Shown here: piece by piece, positions 30,375 to 41,220 of the stretch
Layout of the letters: each line of letters starts with the position of its first letter
How positions within the stretch are numbered: the first letter of the stretch is position 1
Source: Mesostigma viride
Taxonomy: Eukaryota > Streptophyta > Mesostigmatophyceae > Mesostigmatales > Mesostigmataceae
Direction: 5' to 3'
Assembly (NCBI GenBank): GCA_009746045.1
Contig: RPFO01000164.1
Span: forward strand, 47,501 to 111,500
Length of the DNA stretch: 64,000 bases
Notes under the pieces: model-generated
Told to the model about the DNA's origin: nothing
The model's input: only the letters and a program-made list of their open reading frames with translations
The model's database searches: none
Program-made: the position numbers and the translations under genes

Positions 30375-33300
30375 TTAGACAGATAGACCGACTTGACAGT
30401 CAGCATTCATGAGCTTCCTCAGTACATTGTACTGGGCTGGGGCCTTGTGTGGCAGCTTTGTCAATGCATCAGCAGGGTTCTCCTCGCCAGGGATATGCTT
30501 CAAGTCAACCAAACTGGCCAACTCCTTCAGCAACAAATAATCCAGGTCCCGGCTCTGGCCAGCTGCTTGTGAACAAACTGGACCATACCCATGCTGTCTG
30601 TTAGCAACAACGTCTCCATCTGCAAGGTCCAAGGGGTAACTGAAGCCAGCTCCAGCATTAACTCCTTTATGTACAGGCTGGACTGGATCCCCTCGCATAT
30701 GGCCCTGCATTCTGCCACATCTGAACTGATACAGACCCTCTTCTGCAGTCTGCTGTACCAGCTGAACAAACTTGCCCTGCTCTGATAAAAAGCAAACAGA
30801 GCAGCAGATCTCCCCCTGACCTTGGTAACCTGGCGAGCATCCATGGAACTGTCAACAAAGATCTCCAAGGTGATAGGCTGGGCAAAGTCAATCCCAGACA
30901 AAATCAGATCAGGGGTACTCTCCACCAACCGGGCTATGACTCGAGGCTTCTCATCCTCAAGCACCTCATCAGGCATTCTGCTATGGACCATCAAAGACGG
31001 ACCACAGATGCTGGCAAACCAGGCCCACATGCCTCTCAACTCAGGTCCTGCAGCCTGGGTGATCTTCTCTGGCAAGGCCTTCACAATGGTCTGTTTATAA
31101 TCTCCTCCAGCCTGAAGCCTGATACTCCACTCCCCGTCCCTCCTGAACAGGGTAGCCTGCATTCCACAGAACACTACAGGCTTGTTGGGCTCCTGCCACA
31201 GCTCCTTGCCCAGTGAAAACTTGCCACTGATGACAGGAATAAACTTCTTCAGCCAGGTCGTGGGGGCTAGCAAATGCAGATCATCTCCATGCAAACTAGC
31301 ATACACTGGCAGACCCTCCCATTGGGCCAGCAGCAAACAGGGATCAACTGAAGACACTCTCAAGCCACACTCACTGATCAGAGCTTCCTGCAGCGTGAGT
31401 CTCCAGATGATTGGGCTCGACCTGAGTCCTTCCAGGCCCTTCAGAATAACCAGGAATTGTTGATGCAGCTCCAGCTTCCAGATGGCAGGCACCTCAACAC
31501 AGTAAGGCTCATCCTGCTTCCACACCCTCCTGGCCACTTCTGGATCAGATTTTAAAAATGCCCTCTTGAAGTCCAGCAGCACTGATGACATAGCTGCTCC
31601 CCTGTTCAGCAACCCCACGTAGAGACATAGCAAAATTCTCCATGTGTCGTGTAGCATCCCTGGCGTGTATAGCTCCTCTCCTGGCAGACTCCCCGTGCCG
31701 TGATACTCATTCAGGACAGGCCTGACATGGGGCACTGATACCTCATCCACAACCTTCCTCTTCAGCACAAATCTCAAAGCAAGCTTCCTTGATGCTGGGG
31801 GACGTCTGTCTGTTGGTGCAGCACACTCAAACTGCAACCACTCCTCCAATGCCTTGGAGAAGGCGAGCTTCCAAGCCTCAAACAAAGTAGGCGAGCTCAT
31901 CTCTTGGACCAGCTGGTCATATGTCAAAGGAGAGTGTGCAGCAAGGCTCCTGTGAGTTATGCCAATACTGCTGGGGTGCAACACAGCTGGAATCACCAAA
32001 CTGGCCGCTGGGGGCACCTCCCCTTCATCCCATTTTACACCCTTGACCGGCTTGGCCCTGCACCTGACTGGAAATGTTGTCCTGAAATTTTCTAGGGGAA
32101 TCATCCCCCAGCCATCTCTTCTCAGAGCTGTAGCTCTGATAGAAATCCCAGGATTGCCCAGAAAATTCTGACCCAAAATCACAGGGCCATCATAGTCCTC
32201 TAGGACAAGGAAGGTCACATCCACACCCATGACAGGGGCAGTAACCTCTCCCAACACCCTTAGATGCGTCCTACCACTGAAATCAGACACCCAGGGGCAA
32301 CTTGGTTCTCCGACCAGCAGTTCTCCTGTATGCTGAGGTCCCATGACAGAAACCTGTGCATTGGTATCTATCTCCATGGCAGCTACCTCAGGTTCATCCA
32401 ACTGGACAAGCTTGGACACCTTAGGCTCCTTCTTGGCTCTTTGCAAAGCCTGTACAATATCTGATAGACGCACACCCCTAGGCCTGGTGTCGGGCCGTTC
32501 CGGAGGTGCAGCCTGTCCGCCTGCTTGCCCAACCACCGTATGTGAAGGTACCCCAGGGGCCGGGCCAGGGTCACCCTGAGGGCTCGATACAGCTGTAGCA
32601 CCCTGATCAGGAAGCTCCACGTCACCCCCGCCTTGTACACCAGCGGGCACCTGGAAGAGGTCTCCTTGATTACCTCCCCGGGGACGGATCTTTGACCAGG
32701 ACAGACGGTGCACTGCTTGGGAGCCATCAATGGCCACCCAGCACTTATGGCCAGCGGCTTCTACTCGGGTCACCACCCCATCATGCCAGCTGCCACGTTT
32801 CCCTGGAAAGCTTGGTTCCTTCCACACAACAACCTGTTGTCCAACGTTAGGTTCTAGGACACTCCAGCCCTTGTCTTTCTGCCTCAGCTTGAGGAACTTG
32901 GCCTCTAGCTTCTCCTTCCATGCCTGCTCAGCATCAGCTGGCAGCATCCTGGTATGCAGCATAAGAGGATTGATGGCAATGTCACCAAAGAACATGGGAG
33001 TCCTCAGGTTCAGCCTGTCCTCCACAGAACGTAGCCATGCAGATGTCACAATGGCAGATGACGTCCTTGGAATCCTCTCCACCAGCAGCACAGTCTTGAT
33101 CTCTTGGATGGCTCTCTCCACCACCCCTTGCTGGCCGTGGCTCTCCCTGGGTGTAATCAGCAACTCTGGAAACTCTGGCAGGTTCTCACAGCACTCAAAC
33201 TGAATGTCACACTGCAACAACTCCAACCCAGGGTACCTGCTCCTTGTCAACTTCAGAGCAGCAATCAATGTAGGCTTCTCCATGTCAGGCAGGATCTCTA

Positions 33301-33931
33301 GGGTCTTGTACTTGGTATATCTGTCCACTGCCACCAGCAGCTTCAAACCCCTGATTCTCTGAATATCTACCTGCACATGGCCTGGCTGCAAAATAGGAGT
33401 CCTGGCATGAGACTGCTTGGGCTTTCTAGCAACTAGCCTGCACTTGCAAGCTTGAGCAACCTGTTGGCAGATGGAGTACAACTCACTTCCTCCCAGCCGT
33501 CTAGCAACTTGCAAAGACTGAGCTGCATGGCCAAACATGGTATGCAACCTTGAGGCAATGTCATACAAGAGAGAAAACCTTTTATTGTCATTATTAGCAC
33601 TCAAGGTATGTACAGATCCCTTATGTACAGGAGGCACCAGGGTCGTGCCTGTCAGACTGTCTCCAGCCCTATCCTCATCCTGACCATCCTGTGCCAGTCC
33701 TGCACGGTCAGAATGCTTCTGAGATCCACCTGGGTCCACATCACCAGGTCCTACCTCAGGCTCAGCACCGCCATGGCGGGCACGTTGGCGAGTAACCACT
33801 GCAGCTACAGCTGGCATACTCTCTGTGGTAACCAAGCTTGCCCCATCGTGTCCAATAGGCTCTTTCACTAGAGCATGGGGCTGCCCCTCACTGCTGTCAC
33901 TAGCAGCTTCATTACACACCCCTGGGGGCAC
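30375..33931 (-). CDS. Copia pol: integrase, protease-like, reverse transcriptase, RNase H
   Basis: The main frame from 33931 is 1134 residues. Integrase: zinc-binding His130, His135, Cys155, Cys162/164, then Asp189 (HVQVD), Asp242 (LLQCD) and Glu272 (VVER). A retropepsin-like domain follows at about 515-600: IDTNAQVSVM with Asp522, and VILGQNFLG at 585-592. Reverse transcriptase: LLDFKRAFLKSDPE with Asp787, and LHGDDLHLL with Asp883/884, the copia YVDD box altered to HGDD. RNase H begins near FVDSSMDAR (Asp1027). The frame breaks near 30540; the end continues in another frame to 30375 (LKHIPGEENPADALTKLP, the usual copia RNase H end). Protease between integrase and reverse transcriptase is unusual for copia, where it normally precedes integrase. 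Confidence 0.88.
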
Positions 33932-33964
33932 CCTCCAGGGTTCAGGGATGTGTGCAGGCTCAAG

Positions 33965-35225
33965 TCAATGATCAGCAGCCTTGCCCTTGCCCTTGTCCTG
34001 GGATGGACCAGCCTTGTCCTTGCTGCCACCCTGAGCTGGCTTGCTCTGACCTTCCTGCCTCAGGTACGAGGGACACTCATTCCTGAAGTGACCCTTCCCC
34101 TGGCAGAAATAACATTCCACCTGACTGATGTCCCGTGAGGTCCCACTGCTGGGCCCAGCCTTGGGAGGACCACCCACCCTCTTGAAGTCAAACTGGGACT
34201 GTGGATGTCCCGACTTCGGCGGGGTCCCCCGTCCAGCCCTTCTGTCACGCCCCCTCCTGGACCTTCCTCGACCCCTTGAAGAGGTCTCAGGCCCTCTCGA
34301 GGCGCTGGGCCCCCGTGGCCCGATCCCCTCATGGACTTAACCGTGGGTTCAGTGGCCTCCTCATCACCCTGACGAGGGCGCTTACCACCCACGTACTTGC
34401 CGCTGAAACACTCATACAACTGGTCCGTCATGGCTGCCCAGCCATGGACCTGTCGCATGTGGATGGTCACATTATCCATGGTGACCGGATCCAGCTGCAG
34501 CGACTTGAGAAAGTCGCCCATGGCCATCCGATCTGCGACGAAGAAGCCCTTGGCCATGGCGTCCTCCCTCAGCTTGACGAAGTCTTCAAAGGCGTGGACC
34601 ACTAGCTGCCCCTTGATGGGCTTGTAGTCCAGGTATTCTTGCTTCAGGTGGGACCCATCTATGGTCCTCTTGTCACTCAGGAACACCTGAGTCGCGTCAT
34701 AAACGCCGCCCAGGTGTCCCCCGCCGCGTGTCGCTCCCGAACAAACTTGAACAGCCGCCTCGCCGACTGCCGTATGTAGGCACTAGACGCCAGGATGCGA
34801 AGCTTGTCACCGTTGTATATCTCCGTGTACAAGTTCATGTCCTCTAACATCCTCTCAGCATCCCGGGGCTGCCAATTGTCCTTGATGGACTGAAACTGGC
34901 CTAGCACCGCGTACCCCTCAGCCACGGTTGGTCGCTTAGGCGCCGCTTGATCTGCGGCTGGCGCGTTCTGACCGCCCTGCGATCCTTGGCTCTGATTATC
35001 TGGCACCTCAGCCTGGTCTCCCAGCGCCTGGCCGTCCCCGCGTCCATCGCGTCCACCGCGTCCATCGCGTCCATCTCGTCCATCCATCCCAGCGCCGCGC
35101 CGCGCGAAGCCCATAAAGCCCGCTTGTTGGTTGATAGCTCCATCTCCATGATGGCCTCTGTTCAGATCTGCTACAGCCAGCCAAGTGGCCAAGCAGCAAT
35201 TAAAGCAATATAAGCTACTGAACAA
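33965..35225 (-). pseudogene. Copia gag with CCHC zinc knuckle, frameshifted
   Basis: Three overlapping frames give one gag-like protein: an N part from 35225 with a short GRDGRDGRGG repeat and then IKDNWQPRDAERMLEDMNLY, a middle part (34686 downward) with DYKPIKGQLVVHAFEDFVKL and MRQVHGWAAMTDQLYECFSG, and an RG-rich C part ending in the knuckle CYFCQGKGHFRNEC (C-x2-C-x4-H-x4-C). Breaks lie near 34690 and 34335. It stops at 33965, and pol starts at its own ATG at 33931. Confidence 0.8.
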
Positions 35226-35251
35226 GAAAGGAAAGTGCCAAGTGTTACCAC

Positions 35252-36167
35252 TCAGGCAAGACCACCACGGCTGGCCCCAGGCGCGTCCTGGTTCTCCTTG
35301 TCGCTGTCGTCGTCGCTGTCGCTCACCACAATCAGCTCTGGCACCCTGCTACCTGCTGCGCCGTCGTCGACCCGCTGTCGGCCCGCGATGACTGAATCGT
35401 CACCGTTGGTATAGTAGACAGGTGACAACCCGTCGTTGGCACCCCGCGGATTGTATCTTGGCACCTCGTGGTCGCCAAGTGCCTCGTCGCCTAGCCCAGC
35501 GACACCCCCTGCTCCCACCTCAAGGTCACTATCGTACCCAAGAGGTGCAAACTCTTCCCAACGCGTCACACGAACGCGAAGGGGGGGGCAGTTCCTGAAA
35601 AGGAACTCTTGCTCGCTCCGGAAACCTGCCGACTCTTGCCGCGCGCTGTCCTCCGGTGATGGCTTCCGCTGTCGCCCCGACCTCTGCAAGCCGCCTGTAG
35701 TGCTCCGCTCCGCGTCGTTCACGCCTAACTGGCCCCGCTGCAACACCCTCGTCGCCGATGACGCCTGCGAAAGTACGTGGTACCCGCACCCGCTGCTGTC
35801 GGTACAAACTCGTGTCGCCCTGCGCCAGCTGCCTCCGCAACCTCGCCTCGCCTTGCGCCAACTCCGTCCGCACTCGCTCAGCTACTGCTGTAATCACCGT
35901 CTGGATGCCGACCAAACCGTGAAGCTCCTGCTCGAGGTCGTCGATGCTCCGGTGCTCCGGAATGACGATGGTTTGTACGTGTCGCAGAATTCGCTCCCAA
36001 TCTTCGACCTGGTCGTCGACGAATTGCACGAAGCTGCGATTAACAGGCGGACGATCTGCAAGCAATAAAGATAGATCCCGAACGACACGACGCAATTCAG
36101 GCGAAATCGAACCCCCAGCAGACTGCCGAAACCGGAAATCCTGCTGCCGTTGTTCTTCCTGCACCAT
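35252..36167 (-). pseudogene. Extra leader ORF between copia 5' LTR and gag
   Basis: Two overlapping frames (36167-35529 and 35746-35252) read as one protein of about 300 residues with a break near 35700. The first part is rich in charged helices (VDDQVEDWERILRHVQTI, LAQGEARLRRQLAQGD), suggesting coiled coil. The second ends in an acidic tail (VVSDSDDDSDKENQD). I recognise no family. Ty1/copia elements do not usually encode a protein here. Confidence 0.5.
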
Positions 36168-36262
36168 TCACCACCGGACGAGCTCCTCGCGTCGTCAACG
36201 CTGCACACCGCAACCGGCAACGACCCTCCTGGCCGTTCCGCTGAGACTGGTTGTAATTTGAG

Positions 36263-36959
36263 TTAACGTTCTTAGCAAACGCAATGTGAAGGATATGGTT
36301 GCAATGCAGCAATGTGTGAATATGGTTGGAAACGGAGCTTTGTTAAAATTGGATAATGTTACAGCGCTCACACACTTGAGGCTTGTACACGCGCTTGCCA
36401 AGTCAAGGCACAACACGTGAGGCGGGCTCGCAAGAGATGCCCATTTGGCACTGGCCTATTGTTTATATACTTGTGCACTGTGCTTGCTAGTCCTGAGCAG
36501 CCTAGGAGGCCTGCTCAGTAATAACACCCCGGTACAGTATTCACTACCTGTACAGCGCCCAGTTCCTATACAGTAGGTCTGCCATACAGGCACAGTGACC
36601 ACAGAGTACAGTCACCACAGTGATTATTGCATCTGCACCTAGAAGTCCAGGACTAAGCCTGCGGTACCAACAGACCACAGGTTAAGGTTCCTATTTCCTG
36701 CGTACGACGTATTAACCCAATACCGTCGTAGGTTCAGCACCTAGTTCCTGTCAGCCCAGGAATTACTGTCGACCCCATATGTCGTCGGCAAATATTCACG
36801 TCCGACTTAGAAGAACAGCCTGCTCGCGCTCGCGCGCGACCGGGAAGTCGGAACGCCATAACTTTCTTGATACTTGTCGGAATGAACTCGTTCCGGTGCC
36901 GCTGGAATCGCAGAGATATGCCGAATCAGGATCACGCCAATGCGCTTGGCGTTAACTCC
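36263..36959 (-). repeat. Copia 5' LTR
   Basis: 697 bp, near-identical to 28929-29629. The sequence next to its inner edge on the minus strand (CTCAAATTACAACCAG) should contain the primer-binding site, but I do not recognise a complementary tRNA. Confidence 0.9.
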
Positions 36960-36964
36960 TGCAG

Positions 36965-37274
36965 ATGGCAGGAATTCTGGACACGATGGTGACAGAATTT
37001 GGCTACTGGGCCACGCCACGCTCCGAAGTAATTCTGGAGCTGGCAGCAGCCGAGTACCTGGCAAAGCTGATCACGGCATGCCAGCTGGTGGATGTGGGGT
37101 CGACGGGGTGGAAGGGGACGCCGTCGGCATGCAATGCTGCCATTCCAGGAGGGTGGAGCAATGCTGGCGTCTCCGGCGGTGCGGGCGGCGATGAGCATGG
37201 GGAAGCTGCAGCACAAGCTGGAGCAGGGTCCCGGCAAGAAGGGGCAGGGCGGCCCGTCCAACAACAACAAGTGA
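36965..37274 (+). pseudogene. gag-like ORF1 of PAT element, 3' part
   Basis: Resumes after the copia TSD with MAGILDTMVTEFGYWATPRS and ELAAAEYLAKLITACQLVDV. A frame change near 37140 leads to AAMSMGKLQHKLEQGPGKKG and a stop at 37272-37274 after SNNNK. Joined across the insertion, the flanking frames meet without a break (LLLQ then MAGI). Confidence 0.65.
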
Positions 37275-37470
37275 GGGAGCGGTGCCTTCTTCCACTACCT
37301 CTTCCAGCACCCCTGCCACCTCGTGACTGGTGGCAGCAGGTACGCTCAGGCCGTAGGCGCGATAGGATGAGTCGGGCTTTTAATGCTCGCACACTAGCCT
37401 GTCAGACGGTTAGGGCGTTAAACTGGATGGGGGGGGGGGGCGAGACCCGCCTGCTGTAGATTCTGCCCGT

Positions 37471-40400
37471 GTGCCCGGGCCTCTGCAGCAGGCGGCCCTA
37501 GATGGGATCGATGATGCTTGCAGGTCCTTTGTCCGCCGGAACGGTGGTTCCGTAGCGGCAATGGCAGGATCTGTAGTGGATGGGGGTGAATATGCTGAAG
37601 GAGCCCCTTACGAACCGTTAGTGGCCGCACGCTTGGCTTTGCCTGGTCCGGGGGAAGGTGGCCAAGTGGATGTGCTGAACTTACTACCCCCCTCTTGGGG
37701 AGCAATTTTGAATGATGAGAGTAGGATGGTACGGACGCTGAGCCCAGCAGAGCGGATCTTGCAGAAGTCGATGCGGATCTCGCGGGGGTGTAGCATGGAG
37801 GAGTTCGCGCGGGTTTGCACGGTGTGTGTGGAGAGGGGGATTTTGGGTGGATTTTTTGAGGAGGAGCCGCCTATGGTGAACGGTACTTTTGGGGTCGGAA
37901 AGCCCGACGGCCGTATACGGCTGATTGTGGACAACCGGCGTGGCAACATGCCACTACCTGATCCTATGCCCGCTTTTTTACCACACCTTGGCGTGATTTG
38001 CGATTTGCCCACGCGCGCTGGGGAGGATGTTTTTGGGGGCGTATCAGATTTGGATTCGTACTACAACAGACTCCGCCTGCCAGTTTGGATGCGGCGGTAC
38101 TGTGCGTGGATGCCGGTGTGGTCGGATCTGGTGGGCCTGAGTGGGGCTCGTCGGAAGGTGTGGCCGTGGATGTTGTGCTGGCCAATGGGCAACAAGCTGG
38201 CCGTCGCGGTGGCCCAGTGTGTGCATCAGTCTGTGTTGTACCGCTGTGGCCCCAAGCCGCCGTTGGAGGCTAGTCGTGGGCTGAGCATCAACATGTCCGC
38301 GCTGATCCTGGTGGCGGAGGCCAACGAGGCGGGGGAGACCGTCCGGCTGAGGCTGGAGGAGGACCCTGCTGCGCCCTTGGCGCCCTCGCCGTGCTTCGAA
38401 TCTCGGCAGGATCTGGAAGGTATGCATGCTGTGACGATCGATGACCTCCATTTCACCCACTGTGCGTCGGTGGATGGGGTGAATCAGCAGCTAGATCGTG
38501 TTCAGGCTGCCTACGCCGCTGTTGGGCTGGTGCAGAAGTCTGACAAGGTGGTACGGGCGACAGCAGAGCAGACTGGTGTGCAGGCGGTGGGGGTCATTCA
38601 CCAAAGGGATGGTGACGTGGTGCCTGTTCCTGAGCGTGTGGTGGCAGTTATCGCCGCTACTCATAGAATCTTAGATCGCGGGTTTACATACTACCGCGAA
38701 CTTAGTTCTGTGCTTGGGAAGTGGGTGTGGATGCATCTGCTGTGCCGCCCCATGCTTTCGGTGTGGTCTGAGACGTACCGGCTGCTAGCAGCCATGAATG
38801 CCTCCCTGCCTGGGCGCCGCTGGCGCCTCCCTGCGGGGGCCCGCCAGGAGCTTCAGGCGGCGATCGACCTGGCCCCCTTTTTGAGGGCGGCCAGGGCCCG
38901 GCCCCTTTCTGACCGGGTCGTCGCAAGTGATGCGAGCGGCTCCGGCGGTGGGGTGGTCTACAGGGACCTGCCTGGGGCCGATTGTGCCCGGCTGGCGACC
39001 CGGCGCGAAGCGCGGGGGTGGCGGACGACAGCTTTAACGTCTGGGGAGGACTGGGACCTGGAGCGCATGGAGGAGGGGGACTACAGCCTGCTGGATAGTG
39101 GCCACTGGCGTACGGCACTGTCCTACCGGTGGCGGGGGCAGCCTAACCACATCAACGTCAAGGAGGCGATTGCTGCGACACAGGGGGTCGAGTGGTCGTG
39201 CCGGACCAAGGCGTGTCGGGGTAAGCGAGTCGTCCGGCTCGTAGACTCCAGTGCTGTGGTGGGGGCGTTTGTCAGAGGGCGGTCGTCTTCCTACCGTCTC
39301 AACCAGCTGGTTCGGCGCTACTGCGCTCTGTCACTGGCTGGCGACATGCAGAGCCACTGGGTCTGGGTGGCTACCGACCACAACCCAGCTGACAAGGCCA
39401 GTCGGCGTGGCGCTTGGGTTCCTGACTTGACCCGGTGTGGTGACGTGCATCCCAACCCTGGGCCTGAGGGGGCGCGACGCCCTCGGGACTTGGCACTTTT
39501 GGAGGGCACAGTCAACCCTGTGTCTACCTTGCCAGCGTACCGACGTGCGGCGGCTGTCTACGTGGCGTGGGCGCCACCTGGCCCTGTCGACCCAGCTGAC
39601 GCCGAAGCCATTTTCTGTGAGTGGATTTCTGCTGTCTACCATGCCAGAGGCGGGCGGGGGCGTACCTTATGCCAGCATGCCAAGGCCTGTCTGCACCTGT
39701 ACTACCCCGACATTGTTCGGAATTGGGTACTGGCGGACCGCCTGCTAGCAGGTTGGCAGCGGCTTGTTCCGGCTGTCAGCCCTCCGCCTATGCCCTGGCG
39801 CCTTTGCTATTTCACTGCCCTGTTGCTAGTTTCACGTCGACAGGTGCATTTGAGTGCGTTGATTATTATTGCTTTCCAGCAGTATTTACGCATTAGCGAG
39901 GCGCTAGGGCTGCGGGTTCGGGATGTGGCTCATCCCGGCCACCCCCTTCTCGAGCCAGGGCCCATGGTCGGTGCCCTTGTGCTGCGCAACCCCAAAACTG
40001 CGCAGGGGGCGGCCCAGCACGTCCTCGTCCGGGATCCACTTTCTTTGTGGCTCCTGCGACGTCTGACGGCTGGCCAGCCCCCGGATGCACTCCTCTTTCG
40101 GGCTTAACGTACAGCCAGGCTAGGCAGCAGTGGGAGGCTGTGCAGGCCCGCATGGGCATCCCAGGGATGTTTTCTTTTCACAGCCTCCGGCATGGGGGGG
40201 CGACGCACGACGCCATCGCTGGCGAGTCGCCGGAGGCCATCCAGCTGCGCGGCCGGTGGGCTTCGGCCCTCTCGGTCACGCGCTACATTGGCCTCCACCG
40301 CAGCCTCCTGGGGCGCGACATCCCACCCGCCCTCTGGGCTCAGGCCCTGGGTTTTGACCCAGCGGCTTTCCGGCGCCACTTCGGTGGCGTCGAGTTTTGA
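37471..40400 (+). CDS. PAT-element pol: reverse transcriptase, RNase H, tyrosine recombinase
   Basis: The main frame runs 37471-40107; 37471 is GTG, so in a eukaryote the first ATG is at 37561 unless translation is coupled to upstream. Numbering from 37471: reverse transcriptase motif A at SDLDSYYNRL (Asp193/195) and the catalytic IDD at 323-325 (TIDDLHF); RNase H from VVASDASGSGGG (Asp487) through INVKEA and ATDHNPADKASRRG; a 2A-like GDVHPNPGP at 657-665; then the recombinase with its first Arg at 807 (YLRISEALGL). The frame stops at 40107, and a second frame to 40400 carries HSLRH (H-x-x-R), GRW and the presumed nucleophile Tyr in VTRYIG. The recombinase is therefore split by a one-base shift near 40100 in this copy. 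Confidence 0.92.
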
Positions 40401-40595
40401 CGTCCTCCTGTTTTTACCTCTCGTCTTTTAGCTATCAACTGACCTCACCCTTGTGTGGGAGGTCAGGGGGGAAATGGTTTAACTAACCCGAGGGTGAACC
40501 TGGGTTGGGACAAAGTACCCCCATAGCTAGGTAGTTTAAGTTTTCTTTTTTGCATGTCCTACGTATTTTCGGCTGTTAGCCATGTAAGGAGATGT
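40401..40595 (+). other. PAT element 3' non-coding stretch
   Basis: Between the recombinase end and B1. It contains an imperfect inverted repeat around CTGACCTCACCCTTGTGTGG / GGAGGTCAGGG near 40440-40470. No coding sequence is seen. Confidence 0.5.
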
Positions 40596-41220
40596 GGGTA
40601 GAGCAGGGGCACAGCTGCTGTGGGCTGGCCCTGCACATTCACATAGTGTGCTCACCCTAGCATACAGATGGCCGTGTTGCCATCTGGTAGACATGTCTGT
40701 GTTATTCCACCGTATAGAGCTAGCACACATATTGTAATAAATTTGATGTTTTGTGGTGATGCATGCAAAGCAAGGCAAGGCCAGAAATGGATTTGGTGAG
40801 CTATGCTCATTTTATCTATGACCAACCTGCTGAGCGGAGAATGCAACGCCGTATAGCACCAAAAGAAAAAATAATTTTAGAAAAAATATTTTTTGTGCTG
40901 GCACCCGTACCCCAGCCACCCAGGTAGGGGTTGGCTGCAGTGGTGGTTGCTATAAAGGGTGGGCTTCCATTCTAGGGAAGCAGGTTGTTTCTTTTGCCTC
41001 CCACCCACCCACCCTGGCAAAAGGGGTAGAGCAGGGGCACAGCTGCTGTGGGCTGGCCCTGCACATTCACATAGAGTGTGCTCACCCTAGCATACAGATG
41101 GCCGTGTTGCCATCTGGTAGACATGTCTGTGTTATTCCACCGTATCGAGCTAGCACACATATTGTAATAAATTTGATGTTTTGTGGTGATGCATGCAAAG
41201 CAAGGCAAGGCCAGAAATGG
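40596..41220 (+). repeat. B1-A2-link-B2 block of the large PAT-like element
   Basis: B1 40596-40790 joins A2 40791-40999 directly (junction AGAAATGGATTTGGTGAGC). The 24-bp link 41000-41023 starts CCCACCCACCCACCC, as in the small element, although the flanking A and B sequences are mostly unrelated between the two elements. B2 is 41024-41220. Confidence 0.92.
41000..41023 (-). other. Conserved G-quadruplex motif in A2/B2 link, large element
   Basis: The minus strand again reads GGGTGGGTGGGTGGG. The motif does not follow A1 and does not precede B1, so it belongs to the A2/B2 junction alone. Confidence 0.75.

Larger units (their letters stand above)
28929..36959 (-). mobile_element. Ty1/copia-like LTR retrotransposon, 8.03 kb
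   Basis: LTRs lie at 28929-29629 and 36263-36959 and differ by a small number of substitutions and indels. The flanks carry TGCAG at 28924-28928 and 36960-36964, a 5-bp target duplication (CTCCTGCAG is shared over 9 bp if the LTR end is set differently). Reading the minus strand: 5' LTR, leader ORF, gag with zinc knuckle, integrase, protease-like domain, reverse transcriptase, RNase H, polypurine tract, 3' LTR. Removing the element and one TSD joins the interrupted PAT gag frame, which shows which insertion came last. Confidence 0.92.
27846..41220 (+). mobile_element. Autonomous-type PAT-like tyrosine-recombinase retrotransposon
   Basis: Split direct repeats: A1 27846-28054, B1 40596-40790, A2 40791-40999, link 41000-41023, B2 41024-41220. 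The A copies are the same length (209 bp) and the B copies differ by a 2-bp indel. Between them lie a gag-like ORF (broken by a copia insertion at 28929-36959), reverse transcriptase, RNase H and a tyrosine recombinase. No DIRS-type methyltransferase domain is seen. This layout matches PAT/Kangaroo-type elements of the DIRS order. Without the copia insertion the element is about 5.3 kb. Several frameshifts suggest this copy is no longer fully active. Confidence 0.92.

Noticed and set aside
28929-36959. LTR pair read as boundaries of a composite containing PAT domains
   Set aside because: The two LTRs enclose only copia-type domains on the minus strand, and the 5-bp TSD plus the uninterrupted PAT gag frame across it show a simple nested insertion.
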